A stretch of DNA of 64,000 nucleotides, taken from contig OX365959.1 in NCBI GenBank assembly GCA_947247005.1, positions 36,042,148-36,106,147 on the forward strand, given 5' to 3'. The notes beneath the pieces were generated by a model. The model did not search any database and had not been told where the DNA came from. It saw only the letters and a list, made by a program, of their open reading frames with translations. The DNA comes from Spisula solida. Taxonomy: Eukaryota; Mollusca; Bivalvia; Venerida; Mactridae. Below are positions 34,963-46,900 of this stretch, one piece after another (within the stretch, counting starts at the first letter, position 1; every line of letters starts with the position of its first letter). Position numbers and translations under genes: made by a program.

Positions 34963-36890
34963 AAGAGCTGCGTCCAACGACCTAAGAGCAGCGACCAACG
35001 ACCTACTACCTGCGACCAACGACCTACGTGCTGCGACCAACGACCTTTGAGCTGCCACCAATTAGTAAACATCTATGAGCTAATAGCTACACCGAACGAT
35101 CTGCCACCAACGACCTACGAGTTGGGACCTCCGAGTAAACATATACGAGCTAAGAGCTGCTACCAACGAGCCAAGAGCTTCGAGCAGGGACCCACGAACT
35201 GCGACCAAGGACCTACAACCTGCGACTTATGACCGACGTGCTGCGACCAACGGGTAATATCCACGACCTAAAAGCTGCGACCAACGACCTACGAGCTGCT
35301 ACTAATGACCTACGTGCAGCGACTAACGAATCTACGAATCAAGAGCTGCGACCAACGACCTAAGAGGTGAGACCAACGACCTACCAGCAGCGACCAATGA
35401 GCTGCGACCAACGAGTAAACATCTATGAGCTAAAACCTGCGACCAACAAACTACGGTTTGCGACCAACGAGCTACGACAAACGAGCTACGTGCTGCAACC
35501 AACGAGTAAACATCTACGAGTTAAGAGCTGCGATCAACGACCCAAGAGCTGCGACCAACGACCTATGAGCTGCGACCAACGAGTAAAAATATACGAGCTA
35601 AGAGTTGCTACCAACGAGCCAAGAGCTTCGACCAACGACCTACAAGGCTTAGCTGCGACCAACGACCTACGAGTTGCGACCAACGACCTACGAGCTGTGA
35701 CCAACGACCTACGAGCTGCGACCAACGAGGAAACATCTACGAGTTAAGAGCTTCGAACAACGACCTACCAGCTACGGCCATCGACCTACGAGCTGCGACC
35801 AACGAGTAAACATCCACAAGCTAACAGCTGCGACTATCGACCTACCAGCTACGGCCATCGACCTACGAGCTGCGACCAACGATTAACATCCACAAGCTAA
35901 CAGCTGCGACTATCGACCTACGAGCTGCGACCAACGAGTAACATCCACAAGCTAACAGCTGCGACTATCGACCTACCAGCTACGGCCATCGACCTACGAG
36001 CTGCGACCAACGAGTAACATCCACAAGCTAACAGCTGCGACTATCGACCTACCAGCTACGGCCATCGACCTACGAGCTGCGACCAACGAGTGAACATCTA
36101 CGAGCTAAGAGCTGCGACTATCGACCTACCAGCTACGGCCATCGACCTACGAGCTGCGACCAACGAGTGAACATCCTCAAGCTAACAGCTGCGACTATCG
36201 ACCTACCAGCTACGGCCATCGACCTACGAGCTGCGACCAACGAGTGAACATCTACGAGCTAAGAGCTGCGACTATCGACCTACCAGCTACGGCCATCGAC
36301 CTACGAGCTGCGACCAACGAGTGAACATCTACGAGTTAACAGCTGCGACTATCGATCTACCAGCTACGGCCATCGACCTACGAGCTGCGACCAACGAGTA
36401 AACATCCACAAGCTAACAGCTGCGACTATCGACCTACCAGCTACGGCCATCGACCTACGAGCTGCGACCAACGAGTAAACATCCACAAGCTAACAGCTGC
36501 GACTATCGACCTACCAGCTACGGCCATCGACCTACGAGCTGCGACCAACGAGTAAACATCCACAAGCTAACAGCTGCGACTATCGACCTACCAGCTACGG
36601 CCATCGACCTACGAGCTGCGACCAACGAGTAAACATCCACAAGCTAACAGCTGCGACTATCGACCTACCAGCTACGGCCATCGACCTACGAGCTGCTACC
36701 AACGAGTGAACATCTACGAGCTAAGAGCTGCGACCAACGACCTACGAGCTGCGACAAACGACCTGCGACTAACGACCTACGAGCTACGACCAACGAATAT
36801 ACATCTACGAGCTAAGAGCTGCGACCAACAACCCAAGAGCTGCGATTAACGACCCACGAGCTTCGACCAACGTGCTACGCGTAACGCGAT
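34963..36890 (+). repeat. Right array of 21-bp units with 77-bp higher-order repeat
   Basis: About 1.9 kb of the complement of the left-array unit (CTGCGACCAACGACCTACGAG). Between about 35834 and 36700 the units are organised into a 77-bp higher-order repeat containing CTATCGACCTACCAG, CTACGGCCATCGACCTACG and AGTAAACATCCACAAGC, exact at successive copies starting 36426, 36503 and 36580. The left array lacks this order, so the right arm was homogenised separately. Open frames such as 35367-35747 are by-products of the 21-bp period. Confidence 0.9.
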
Positions 36891-37120
36891 AATAGCTATT
36901 CAAATAAAAATGAGTAAACATCGGAATGTCGATGTACGCCCTACGTACCGACTTCACAGACCTATTTAGGCAATACTTTGTCCTGTCTTTGGTATAATTT
37001 ATTAATTGTAACTACTTTAAAACTGTCAGTGTACGAGTAAACGCAGATGCAAACACATCACCACCCGAAAAACGGGCAAAGAGAACATCCGTTTTCATGG
37101 TGAGAGAGGTTGCAAGTTCT

Positions 37121-37249
37121 GTGTCCGTTTCCTAAGCAACGCGCTACCGAGCGCCTTCATTAAGGTACCTTCCGTGCAATAAAATATAGAAGGCATGGAT
37201 TACCTCCCATGGAAATTAACGTAGCACTTTTTGCATAGGAAACGGACAC
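37121..37249. mobile_element. Short TIR element, 129 bp
   Basis: GTGTCCGTTTCCTAAGCAA at the left and the complement of GTGTCCGTTTCCTATGCAA at the right differ at one position. Non-coding and MITE-like. Target duplication not resolved. Confidence 0.65.
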
Positions 37250-38204
37250 CTGATCCAAGATGCGGCTTACTAAAGACGTTACCATGGCACTAGCTACCTT
37301 ATTATATGCGGTCCCAAATTATTGGAATGTATAAAGAGATTTGGCTATGAAGGAGCACGTGATCAGCACCTTTGTCTGATTGGTCAATGTCTCAGTCTGG
37401 CTTTCGACTTCAAGTTTAAAGTAGCATTTTCTAACACTACTAGTCACCAGTTTACCTCTTATCTTGTCTACTTTTAGAAGATCTTCTGTACACAAGCGGT
37501 GTACGGAAAAGCAGTGAACATTGTGTACCACTGTACATAAACTGATACATTCCGGTTCCAAGTAGAGTTGGTTAGGTTAGATTAACCGGTAATATAGTCG
37601 ATCAATCATCTGCTCACAGAAAACTATTTGACGTGTTACCTCTAGTTTGGTGCTCTGTGTATTTATGGGGGCTTACATGTCGTAGTTCTGGGACTCAGTG
37701 CCATGTAGTGACAATACAAAGTACAATGTAACTGGGTCACGTGTCCAATGACACAGAAGTACAGAAAATACTATCGGTCGGTATTAATCGTACTAACCAA
37801 AACAAAACAAACATTCATTTACAATCATTTAATAATATTCATAGCACTTTTTAAACATGTATAATACATTTGAGCAGACAAAGTAAAAACAACATAACAT
37901 AGATATGTAGATAGCCCTATATAATTGGATGATTTAGCTTTATGTAGACAAAGTTCCCTAAGTGTTTGTCTTCGCCTTTCTACTGTCACACTCGTCAACA
38001 TCATCTATTCTAAATGGTTTGCACCTATAGCGAGAGTCCAGCCTATAGTGTAGGGCACCTTCGCCTATCAATGCGAAGTATGAACACATTAGACCACTCA
38101 ACAATTGCATCAACCCCCTATAAGGTAAATCGTGGAGCAGAAACATACGTATCATATTCATTCATTTCCTTATGCTGTATCAGAGTATAAAGAGCTGCTC
38201 TGTT
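37250..38204. other. No recognised feature
   Basis: About 1 kb without recognised exon or repeat end. Minus-strand open frames at 37319-37561 and 37958-38161 have no family resemblance or splice-site support. Confidence 0.4.
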
Positions 38205-38339
38205 CTGGACAACAGCTAACATCTATGACAACAACCGTTGAATAACATCCGGCATCTAGAACAACAACCGCTAGATAACAGCTGCATTCCAGAGGTCAAC
38301 AACCGCTGGACACAAGCTGGTATTTAGAACAATAACCAT
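38205..38339 (+). repeat. Degenerate ~35-bp minisatellite, left part
   Basis: Units based on ACAACAACCGCTGGA and CAACAGCTGGCATCTAGA. The array is continued after the LINE at 39488-39790, with near-identical stretches on both sides, so the LINE split an existing array. Confidence 0.8.
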
Positions 38340-39494
38340 TATTATTATTATACCATATTTATATAGCACTTTTATCATGTAATTACACGTTCAAAAGTGC
38401 TTTACAATCACATTTAAGACATGGTTAAAAATTTTACATAGATATATGCATGCAAACAAATGTATATATATATATATATTAAAGTTTAAGGCTAAAATCC
38501 TCCCTCAAATACCCCCTAAAATGGGTGTTTCAAGAGCAGCGTCACATACCACTGCCACGAGAAACTAACTCCAAAGGAATAGTGATACTTCCTTTAAGGA
38601 GGCAGGAGACCCCCGATTTATTTACTACTGTACTAGTGTTTCAAGAACAGCGTCACATACCACTGCTACAAGAAACCGTCTCCAAAGGTATAAATGTACT
38701 ACCTTTTATGAGACCCTTAAAAAGTCAAACTAATCATCAGCCAGAATATACTTTGGTAAAACAGTGCGTTTTTAGCGCTTTCTTGAATGATGGTAGTGTT
38801 TTACTATCTCTGAGTGCTGTTGGCAGTGCATTCCAGAGCTTCGGTGCTGCAGCCATGAAACATCGATCACCGTACGATACAGTCCTCATCCTCGGCACAA
38901 CTAGAAGAATAGAGTCATTTTGTGACCTAAGCTGTCTTTGTGGAGTATATATTTCCAACATACTTCTGATGTAGCCTGGGGACTTTCCATGTAGTGCTTT
39001 GTAAACATGAGTCAGTACCTTGTACTCCACTCTGTATTGTACAGGTAACCAGTGAAGATCCTTCAGCACAGGAGTGATGTGGTTGTATCGCGGTATCGGT
39101 GCGATGAGGCGGGCAGCTGTATTTTGAATATTTTGTAGTTTGTTCAAAATGGTTTTTGGGGAGCCGCACAGTAATGAGTTGCAATAATCCAGTATTGATG
39201 TTACTAAAGAATTTATAAGGGATTTTGTTGCACCAACTGTCAAATATTGTCTGATTTGACCTATTTGTCGGATCTGCATGAAACAAGACCTGGAGACAGA
39301 GTTTACATGTTTATCCATATTCAGGTGTGAATCCAACATGGCATCAAGGTTTCTCACCACTGATGATGGGCTGATCACAGCGTCACCAACTTTCACTGTG
39401 ATATTCTCGGCAGCATTGGTATTCCGTTTCGGAACAAACAGGATTACCTCTGTTTTGTCTGCATTAAGTTTCAACAAATTGTTCAACCACTCAA
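38338..39494 (-). mobile_element. 5'-truncated LINE (CR1/L2/Rex-like)
   Basis: A non-LTR retrotransposon on the minus strand, retaining the end of the reverse transcriptase and the 3' UTR. The 3' end has a stem with AGCACTTTT and AAAAGTGCTTTAC and a TAATAATAATAATGG tail. The UTR contains a 111-bp tandem duplication (starts at 38525 and 38636) and a (TA)n run near 38464. AACCA flanks the tail (38336-38340) and recurs at the truncated 5' junction (39484-39488), a possible short target duplication. Junction microhomology makes the 5' boundary uncertain by about 10 bases. Confidence 0.8.
38737..39486 (-). pseudogene. LINE reverse transcriptase, C-terminal fragment
   Basis: An intact 249-codon frame covering the end of the RT thumb and the C-terminal part of the ORF2 protein of the CR1/L2/Rex-like group. 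Visible landmarks are LKLNADKTEVILF, the LDYCNSLL segment, KLQNIQNTAARLI, LHWLPVQYRVEYK and the terminal PKLWNALP. The YADD-type catalytic box lies upstream in full-length elements and is lost by truncation, so no RT activity is possible from this copy. The absence of stops indicates fairly recent insertion. The start codon shown is an internal methionine. Confidence 0.88.
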
Positions 39495-39790
39495 CAGATT
39501 AGCTGTTGTTTGCTTGGACAACAACCGTTGAATAACATCTGGCATCTAGAACAACAACCGCTAGATAACAGCTGTACTCCAGAGGTCAACAACCACTGGA
39601 CACAAGCTGACATTTACAACAATAACCACTCAACACATTAGCTGCTGTTCGCTTGGACAACAACTGAACAGCAGTCTGGCTTCTTTGACAATTTAACAAC
39701 TGGGCAACACTGTCTGACATCCAGGCTAACAAGCGTTGAACAACCGCCTTACTTCTAGAAAATGAACCACTGGCCAACAGTTGGGTACTT
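39488..39790 (+). repeat. Degenerate ~35-bp minisatellite, right part
   Basis: Continuation of the array at 38205-38339. The stretch from 39517 repeats the left part almost exactly (ACAACAACCGTTGAATAACA, then CTAGATAACAGCTGTACTCC). It degenerates toward 39790. Confidence 0.8.
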
Positions 39791-40406
39791 TTTTTTCAAA
39801 ACACTTATGATAATCTGAAAGTTACGCTCAAATTAAAACCCAGTGTAATTCATTAAAAGGTGCAAATTGTGGTAAGGGGTCATTAATATAAATGGTGTTT
39901 CAGTAAAAACATTCCTTAAAACCAAATATGTTCCTAACGTGTACTTATTATGAAGAATTATAATTTGTGCGTAACTATATTTCCTCAGTGCTTTGATAAA
40001 ACAGTACCCTTCCAATAACACCACCGACAAACCGACAATCGCTGGTATCTCTAAATGTCACATTAGGCCTTAAACGGTTAATTTCAAAAAGCAATAATGT
40101 GGTAACCTATTTGAAGAGCCATGGATTTTGAGCACGTTAGTTGATTTCCGATGTTGGAAAACACAATAAGATGGAAGAACACAAAATACAACCTTCGCTT
40201 GGTTTGTTCACAAAATAATGAATTGTCAACAAAAATGCAATTTATAATCTAAGGGAAGCAACTCTTGCAAAATGAGTATCTTGTTATCCACTACTTTTTA
40301 CTTAAATGTTATTTTTGGCATACTATTTCGACAGATACATTTAACATTCTGTCGTCAATTATTAGACATTTGTGATTATATTATTATTGTTTCTAATTAG
40401 TCTTTC
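39791..40406. other. No recognised feature
   Basis: AT-rich sequence downstream of the transporter gene, with no exon or repeat end recognised. Confidence 0.4.
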
Positions 40407-40494
40407 TACTGGAATATCGAAATAAGGGTCTTGGGAGAGATAATGTTGCTATCCACATTATCTCTCTCAAGACCTTTTTTTCGATCATCCAGTA
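40407..40494. repeat. 88-bp hairpin with about 38-bp arms
   Basis: TACTGGAATATCGAAATAAG plus GGTCTTGGGAGAGATAATGT pairs with ACATTATCTCTCTCAAGACC plus the TTCGATCATCCAGTA end, leaving a loop of about 8 bases. Size and stem length resemble a miRNA precursor, but a hairpin MITE is as likely. No transcription evidence. Confidence 0.6.
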
Positions 40495-40979
40495 AATATT
40501 GTTGGTGTAAAGACGTTGTATGTAACATAACAAAACAAAGCAACATATAAATTGCATTGATATGAAAAGTAAAGTTAGAAAATGGCTTAAGCCAAGACTA
40601 CGCTGGAATGTTGAACATTCAAACATAATAAAATCATGGAGAAGTGAAACAGCAAGTTTATAGCAGCGTTGCGACCATGGAAGACCGGAAATGAAATAGT
40701 GAATTCACTTCCGGTTTGAGAAATACGACAGCACACGTTACATCCAGTCGCACGTTGCTACAACTCGGCAATGTCCGTTTATGTCCAGCACACACATCAA
40801 AGGGCGTCCAATTGAACCGGAAGCTGTTTACTTTTTCACTGGAAGTTGTTGACCAATAAACTGGAAGCCGGCGACTACGACTGCACATTCTTGTAGATTG
40901 TCGCAATACTGCACGGACTTGTAAAGACATATTTTCCATATTGTTCTGATATGTACGAGTATGTTGGCTACTATACATG

Positions 40980-43900
40980 TTATTGTTTGTCCAGAACAAT
41001 AACTTCCACTTCCAGCTCTTTGTGCATGTTTCCGCGACGTTTAAAGCACGTGGTAACTCCACTACTGATAGCGGCCAATAGTATACACGCCCCTGAAAGA
41101 TAAATACACGTATATCATCATAATCTCTAACTAGATTACGTTGTTCTTTCCATAAAATAGCTGTTGAGGAAGGACGAATTCGAAGCATCGAACGCCAAAA
41201 TTGAAAATGTGTACTTTGTTATATGAATGTTGTGGAAGACGAATACCATTTGTCTTAATCTGTCCTTTTTATCGTCAACAACGAAATACATGTACTGTTT
41301 TACCGAACTATTGTTGTCATTGGCCAACTATCCAAATAATTACAAGATGTATGCCTTAATCACAAAAATATAATATGTAGATAAGCCAAATATGTTCATT
41401 TAGCATTAAAGAGACAATCTACAGTTCAACCTATGTAGATTAACACCCTGTGGGAGCCGCAAGTATTGACTGTTGTTTAGAGATTGTAGCTCTACAGAGG
41501 TTCAATGCATAGTACTATCGATTTGGGGCATTTTAATGTGTTGTTATAGAGAGGTTGTTGCTCTACAGTGGGCTGCTCTGGATAGGTTGTACTATATATC
41601 TATAAATGTTTTATTTTGACATAATTAGATACATGTACATGCACACACTTTAGACAGAATGAATAGTTCGAACACCTGTAATGTTTATCTACCTTTTTTG
41701 GAATTGAACGCCATTTTGACAGGCAACTTTCTTATGATTTTGTAACTTAAAACTAGAAAGGCTCTTGACAAAATAACGCGTTTCTCCCACAAATGGCCAT
41801 ATAAGTAACTCTGGCAATATTCATCCTACCTAAAAATTCCTGACAATATGCACAACGATGCTTGGTACAAACTATTAATTTGAAAATTCATTGAAATCCG
41901 AACAAACTCGGACAAACTTTGTGAAAGGCAGACATACATCTTCCAAACGTTCAGCACAAAACCAATATGTCTCCCTCACTATGTTATGTGGGAGAAGTAA
42001 TAAATAGTTTTATTATATACCTAACAATGTTTTGTCAGGAATACAGGCCAACTCGCGCAGTGGAATACAACGCGACAGATTGCATTTTCCGTACCATACA
42101 TGTCTGGTTTTCCGAATCCGTATCATGCATGTCTGACGTGTTATATGCCGAACATATGCCAACGTCACGACGTAAACAATTGCCTTTTATGAATGGGCGT
42201 CGCGTTATATGCCGAAAATATGCCGACGTTCGTGACGTCAATGTATACACATGAAACGCATTTTCGCGCGTAAAAGTGCTTTTTATCACTTTTGAAGATA
42301 TATAATAAAAGGAATATTACTGCAGTGGTGTTGATCCGTTAAGCCGTATTACCTCTCGTTGCTTGCGTCATACCTAGCGGTCTCGTGAGATACGTCATTA
42401 GACAAGCAACTCGAGGTAATACGGCCCAACAAATCAGCACACGGCAGTGATATTCCGTATTTATCAAACAACTAGATTTTTATAAAAAATAATAATATTA
42501 GGTTTGTAAAGACCATTAATAAAGCAGCCATGCTGTTCTTACCTGCGAATATATACGACTCTTCGTAGGTACCCAATGCGTCAATAAGGACACCTGCAGC
42601 GATACATAATTATGTTAGTAATATTCCAGAACCCGTTTTATAAAAGTTCATATAAAGTTTAGAATTTTCCGAATTCTGAACACACCTACAATTATTCCAG
42701 CCTCACATTCATATCCAATCAAAGTTACCCAATCACACAGCCTCACTCTCACAACCAATCACACTCACTTATTTAACCTGCCTGTCATTAATTAATGATA
42801 ACTCATCTAATTTTGATAGCACATGATAAAGCCTTTATATAAGTTACTCGTTTAAGCCTAGGTCCCACTGAGCATTTTTTGATGAACTATCAGGACATCG
42901 GGAGCAGGTTCCTCGTGTTCTATGGAGCTTCGAGGAAGTCATGAGAAAGATTGTACTATTGAACGGAATAGTGGTGAATTGGGTGGTACCGGAAGAAATC
43001 AGGAGAGCATGTCCGATGTAGAATTCCTCGGTGGGACATAGGCTTTACTCACACGAATGTGGGATGTAATCAAGTATCACTTTCGTGAAATAAATGTGAA
43101 CAATAGTGTTCCTACTTATACCTAACCAACCCCAGGTGACATAGGTCGAGGGAGGGATGCAAACGGCAATATTTAATTTTAGGCCTTGTATTTTACCGTT
43201 GAGGTACTTTCAAATGCTTTACGATTTAAATTTAATAATAATAGTTGGTATTAGTAAACATAAAGGGTTTATAAAAAGTTCCTAAACAGCGGACACATGC
43301 TTACCGTTTTACTAACACTGATGGTTAAAACTAATCATACACACCTGCTAAAACTGGCCCTGCAATCGCTCCTATACCAGCAAAGAAGAATTGCAATCCT
43401 ATGGCAGCAGATACATAGTTTAGATCTAGAAATTCCAACGACACAGCCGTAATGAGAACGTAACAGCTACCAAACATAGACCCTAACAGTACACCATATA
43501 TCACATGACCATAGAAGTGAGCAGTTATAAACGGATATATCAAGGTCGATATAGCTACAATCAACATAGATCCAGCGTATAATAGAATCACATTAAATTT
43601 GTTCATGCCGGCAATAATTCCTGTCAATACACGCCCAACCACGGACACTATCCCGGACAAAGAAACAATGAACGCCGCCTGAACAGCGCTGAAGTTTTTA
43701 CTCACAATAAAATTTGGTAGATGAAGGTAAACTAAGTAAGTTCCAAATCCGTACGTAAACATACACATACAAAGTAATAGCACCGCTTTGTTGAAGAGTA
43801 TTTTTACGTATGGTTTTAAGGATGTGAACACTGAGGGCTTGCCGTCTTTTTCGTATCGTATTTTACACTCAAACTGACGTTGTTTTTGTGTGTAAAGCTC

Positions 43901-46900
43901 CAATTTACTCGGGAAACACAGCATGCCGAACGTCACAATATTGGCTGACATGGCGGCAAGAATTATAAAGAATCCCATTGGTCCATAATAATCACGCGAC
44001 ATCTGCATTAATGGCGCCAGAATGAAAAGTCCTGCACCAACGCCTGCGTTAGCAATACCTAACGCCAAATCTCGTCGTTTTCGGAAGTAAAAACTAACTA
44101 CAACGAGATTTGCAGTGTATCCTAACGCCGCACCGATACCTGCAATATATAAAATGGTTGAATTATGTTTATGACATAAAAAGCAATACTCAAGCAGTGT
44201 TCTATTTATAAATGTAACAAAACAACAATATTTACCCCTTGTGAGTTCGTCGGCTGGTTATAATAGTGATCAAAGTGCCAAAATCATGTTTTGGAGAAAA
44301 TTAGGTTTGAACATTTGACTTTGTCAAATATCTTTATGTCAACCGATTTTAAGATTTTAAAAACGTAGATATAGTACTATGGCTTCATCCTTCCCATTGC
44401 ATTCATTAGGCTGCCTTAAAATTGACGTAGAAACGTCCGTTTTGAAAAAGTGTGTTTTTCCGAATTTGGACATTGAGCAACTTTTGATTTATTAGTTGCA
44501 CACCTTGAGTTTGGACAAAATATTACCGAAATAACGCGGTTTCATTGGTTGATATGGACATTGGATCATATAAGAACGACTGGTAGAAGACAATGAGCAA
44601 CTTAACATTAAACTTTTCAGTTAATCACGTGACAAAATAAAGGACAGCAATTGGTCAACTTTATTTTTTTTAGTTTAAGTTGCTCTTAGAGTAACCAATC
44701 TCCGGGACATTCAGCAACATGCACGCTACGTATTGGTTCAAATACTGGACTTTGAGCAATACATTACTGACAAAAAGCACATTGCACTTGAAATGATGAC
44801 GTAATTTTTTAACAGGACATTGAGCAATGTCAAATTAGACAGAAAGTGCAAAATGTTTTTTTTTAAATAGACATTGGAGACTATTAGAGCCAGCCGACGA
44901 GTTGATATAAGGACACAACGAGACCATACCGAATTTTGAACACATCATTGGGGCGTCATAACAACAGGACCAAGTTCACCCTTTGGACTTGCCAAAGGGG
45001 CAGAACGAGAGCATACTGAATGTGGAATACACAGGAACAGATTGAGACTATGTCAAATACAGAAAACGTTGCCTTTTCGTTCTGAAGAGGGCACCATAAC
45101 AACAAGAGGGCGGAACAAACTAACGACGTTTTCCTCTTTTGGCGTTGTTTCTTTTTTATTGTGTCATTCTTTTGCCCCACCATAAAGACAAAACTTATTG
45201 TGGAGCATTGTTTATAAGTGCCGTCCTTTCGTTCAATCGCTTTGCAATCTTCGTAATTTTCGATCGAACGACACAACGCCAACAGCGAAAACGGTCGTGA
45301 GTGATAACTTCAAAAACATACATGTAATTTGTTTCATAATCGACATTGCAATCATGTTTATGTACATGTATTAATCGATTAATCAGGTCAGTCACTTGTA
45401 CACAAAGCCATAATTATGTACATAAACAATACAATAGTGTTTATTAACGTATTATGTGCATTAGTATGCAGTTTGGTGTTTTTGTGCCCTTTTCTCCAAT
45501 TAAAATGTTTAAAACAATAAAAATACAATGTTGTGATATTGCAATGTTTGTATACAAGTGACTGACCTGCTTAAACGGAATATACACAATGTTATCATGT
45601 AAACAAGTGACTGACCTGAATAATCGATTTATATAACAAATATCGGATAAGAGAATATATTACAAACCTGCAACGAATCCACAAGTGACGATTGCCCACC
45701 AGATGGAAGGAGCAAATGCTGTACATATGTACCCGATGACGAAGAATATACCAGAAAGAACAATGGCTGTACGACAACTGTATTTATCTACAACAGCGCT
45801 TGACAATGGTGCTGTAAAACAAACGACAATATAAAATCATTACAAGCAATAAACAAACGCTACCATTAATTCTTCCTTGTATTTCGATTTCGGACAAGGC
45901 TGGATATTCTGTGGTATAACTAGCTGAACTTTTCACTGTGTTATTTATTTTTTTGTCCGTATTTGATATGTGATGTTTGAGCCACTTGTCTGATATGACC
46001 GTAATTGTATAGCTTATAGCCTATACATAAAATATTATCTACACTACTGAAAAATTATCATTATTTCATGGTTGTTTATTCATGGTTGTCATACATGTGT
46101 ATATCTCAAACGTAACTTTATTGTTTTGTAACCTATACATATGTATTATATTATTGCTGTACATGTATAAATGAATATGATATGTATTATGCTCTTCAGA
46201 ATTGGAAGAATAAAAGTTATATAATTATGTTTATAACATTGGTTTTCCGAACTGTAGAGTTAGAAATTCCCATTTAGTGTTTGGTGATAAGCGTTCTTGT
46301 TAAGAGAGAAATATAGGATCCGTCATGAGTTGTCTTTGGAGATCAAGTTTAGAAAACACTGGTTGTTATGCGAGCCTTTGGGGAGCATAATAATTTGTTT
46401 TCGTGACGAGTTTAAGAATTGTTGATCCCAAAGACAACGAGTGGTGGATTCCTTTTATCACATTACCATAGTTACCGAGTCAAAACAACGTGAAAAATAA
46501 CGAATTTAAACCGACGACGTTACGTTTCATTTGTTACCACACGTGTTGGAGAACACTGTTGCGTCATTTGTTCTCACATGGAAAATTACGGTATTTATGC
46601 GATAAATATTTCTCCATCAAAAATCATTTACTCGTATGAAAGCGAAAAAACAACATCTAACGTTTCATTTTCACTTGATTGGCTTTTTTTCGAGCGTTTT
46701 AAATTACAGATTACACAGTGCATGTACATGTGTATGTTTCTCTATTGTAGGCACACAGGAAACGGGTTTGCTACCACCAGTTATCTCCCTTATTTACGAG
46801 CAGACTTAGTTTAGGAAAAAAACTCCTTAAAAGGGAGAACACTCCTTTGTACAGGGACTCTTTCCAATTTTATATGTCAATACGAGTTGTCTACCTTTGC

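Larger units (their letters stand above)
28787..36950. mobile_element. Candidate 8.2-kb foldback-like element with inverted tandem arrays
   Basis: Left end (GTAGGTCGTGCATCG, then GATGTTTACTCATTTTTATT) and right end (complement of GTAGGGCGTACATCG, then the same GATGTTTACTCATTTTTATT block) are inverted repeats. Each is followed inward by a long array of the same 21-bp unit in opposite orientation. Further inside, an exon-like segment is also inverted between 31.44-31.87 and 34.69-34.96 kb. This layout is like foldback elements (Drosophila FB, sea-urchin TU), whose inverted ends contain tandem subrepeats. No transposase was found, but 200 bases are unsequenced. A clear target-site duplication was not seen, so segmental inversion/duplication remains an alternative. 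Confidence 0.55.

Noticed and set aside
35367..35747. Heptad-like LRAATND peptide that could form a coiled coil
   Set aside because: The 21-bp unit gives any frame a seven-residue period; no start context or conservation of the frame across the array, and stops occur irregularly.
28850..36890. CRISPR-like array
   Set aside because: Units are contiguous with no unique spacers, the context is an animal genome, and no cas genes are present.
37319..37561. 80-codon minus-strand frame
   Set aside because: No recognised domain, no splice sites and ordinary length for chance in this composition.
43331..43344. Transporter ending at the TAG after VYD
   Set aside because: That stop lies beyond a GT donor at 43344; splicing to the 51-base exon and the TM12 exon restores a full-length carrier.
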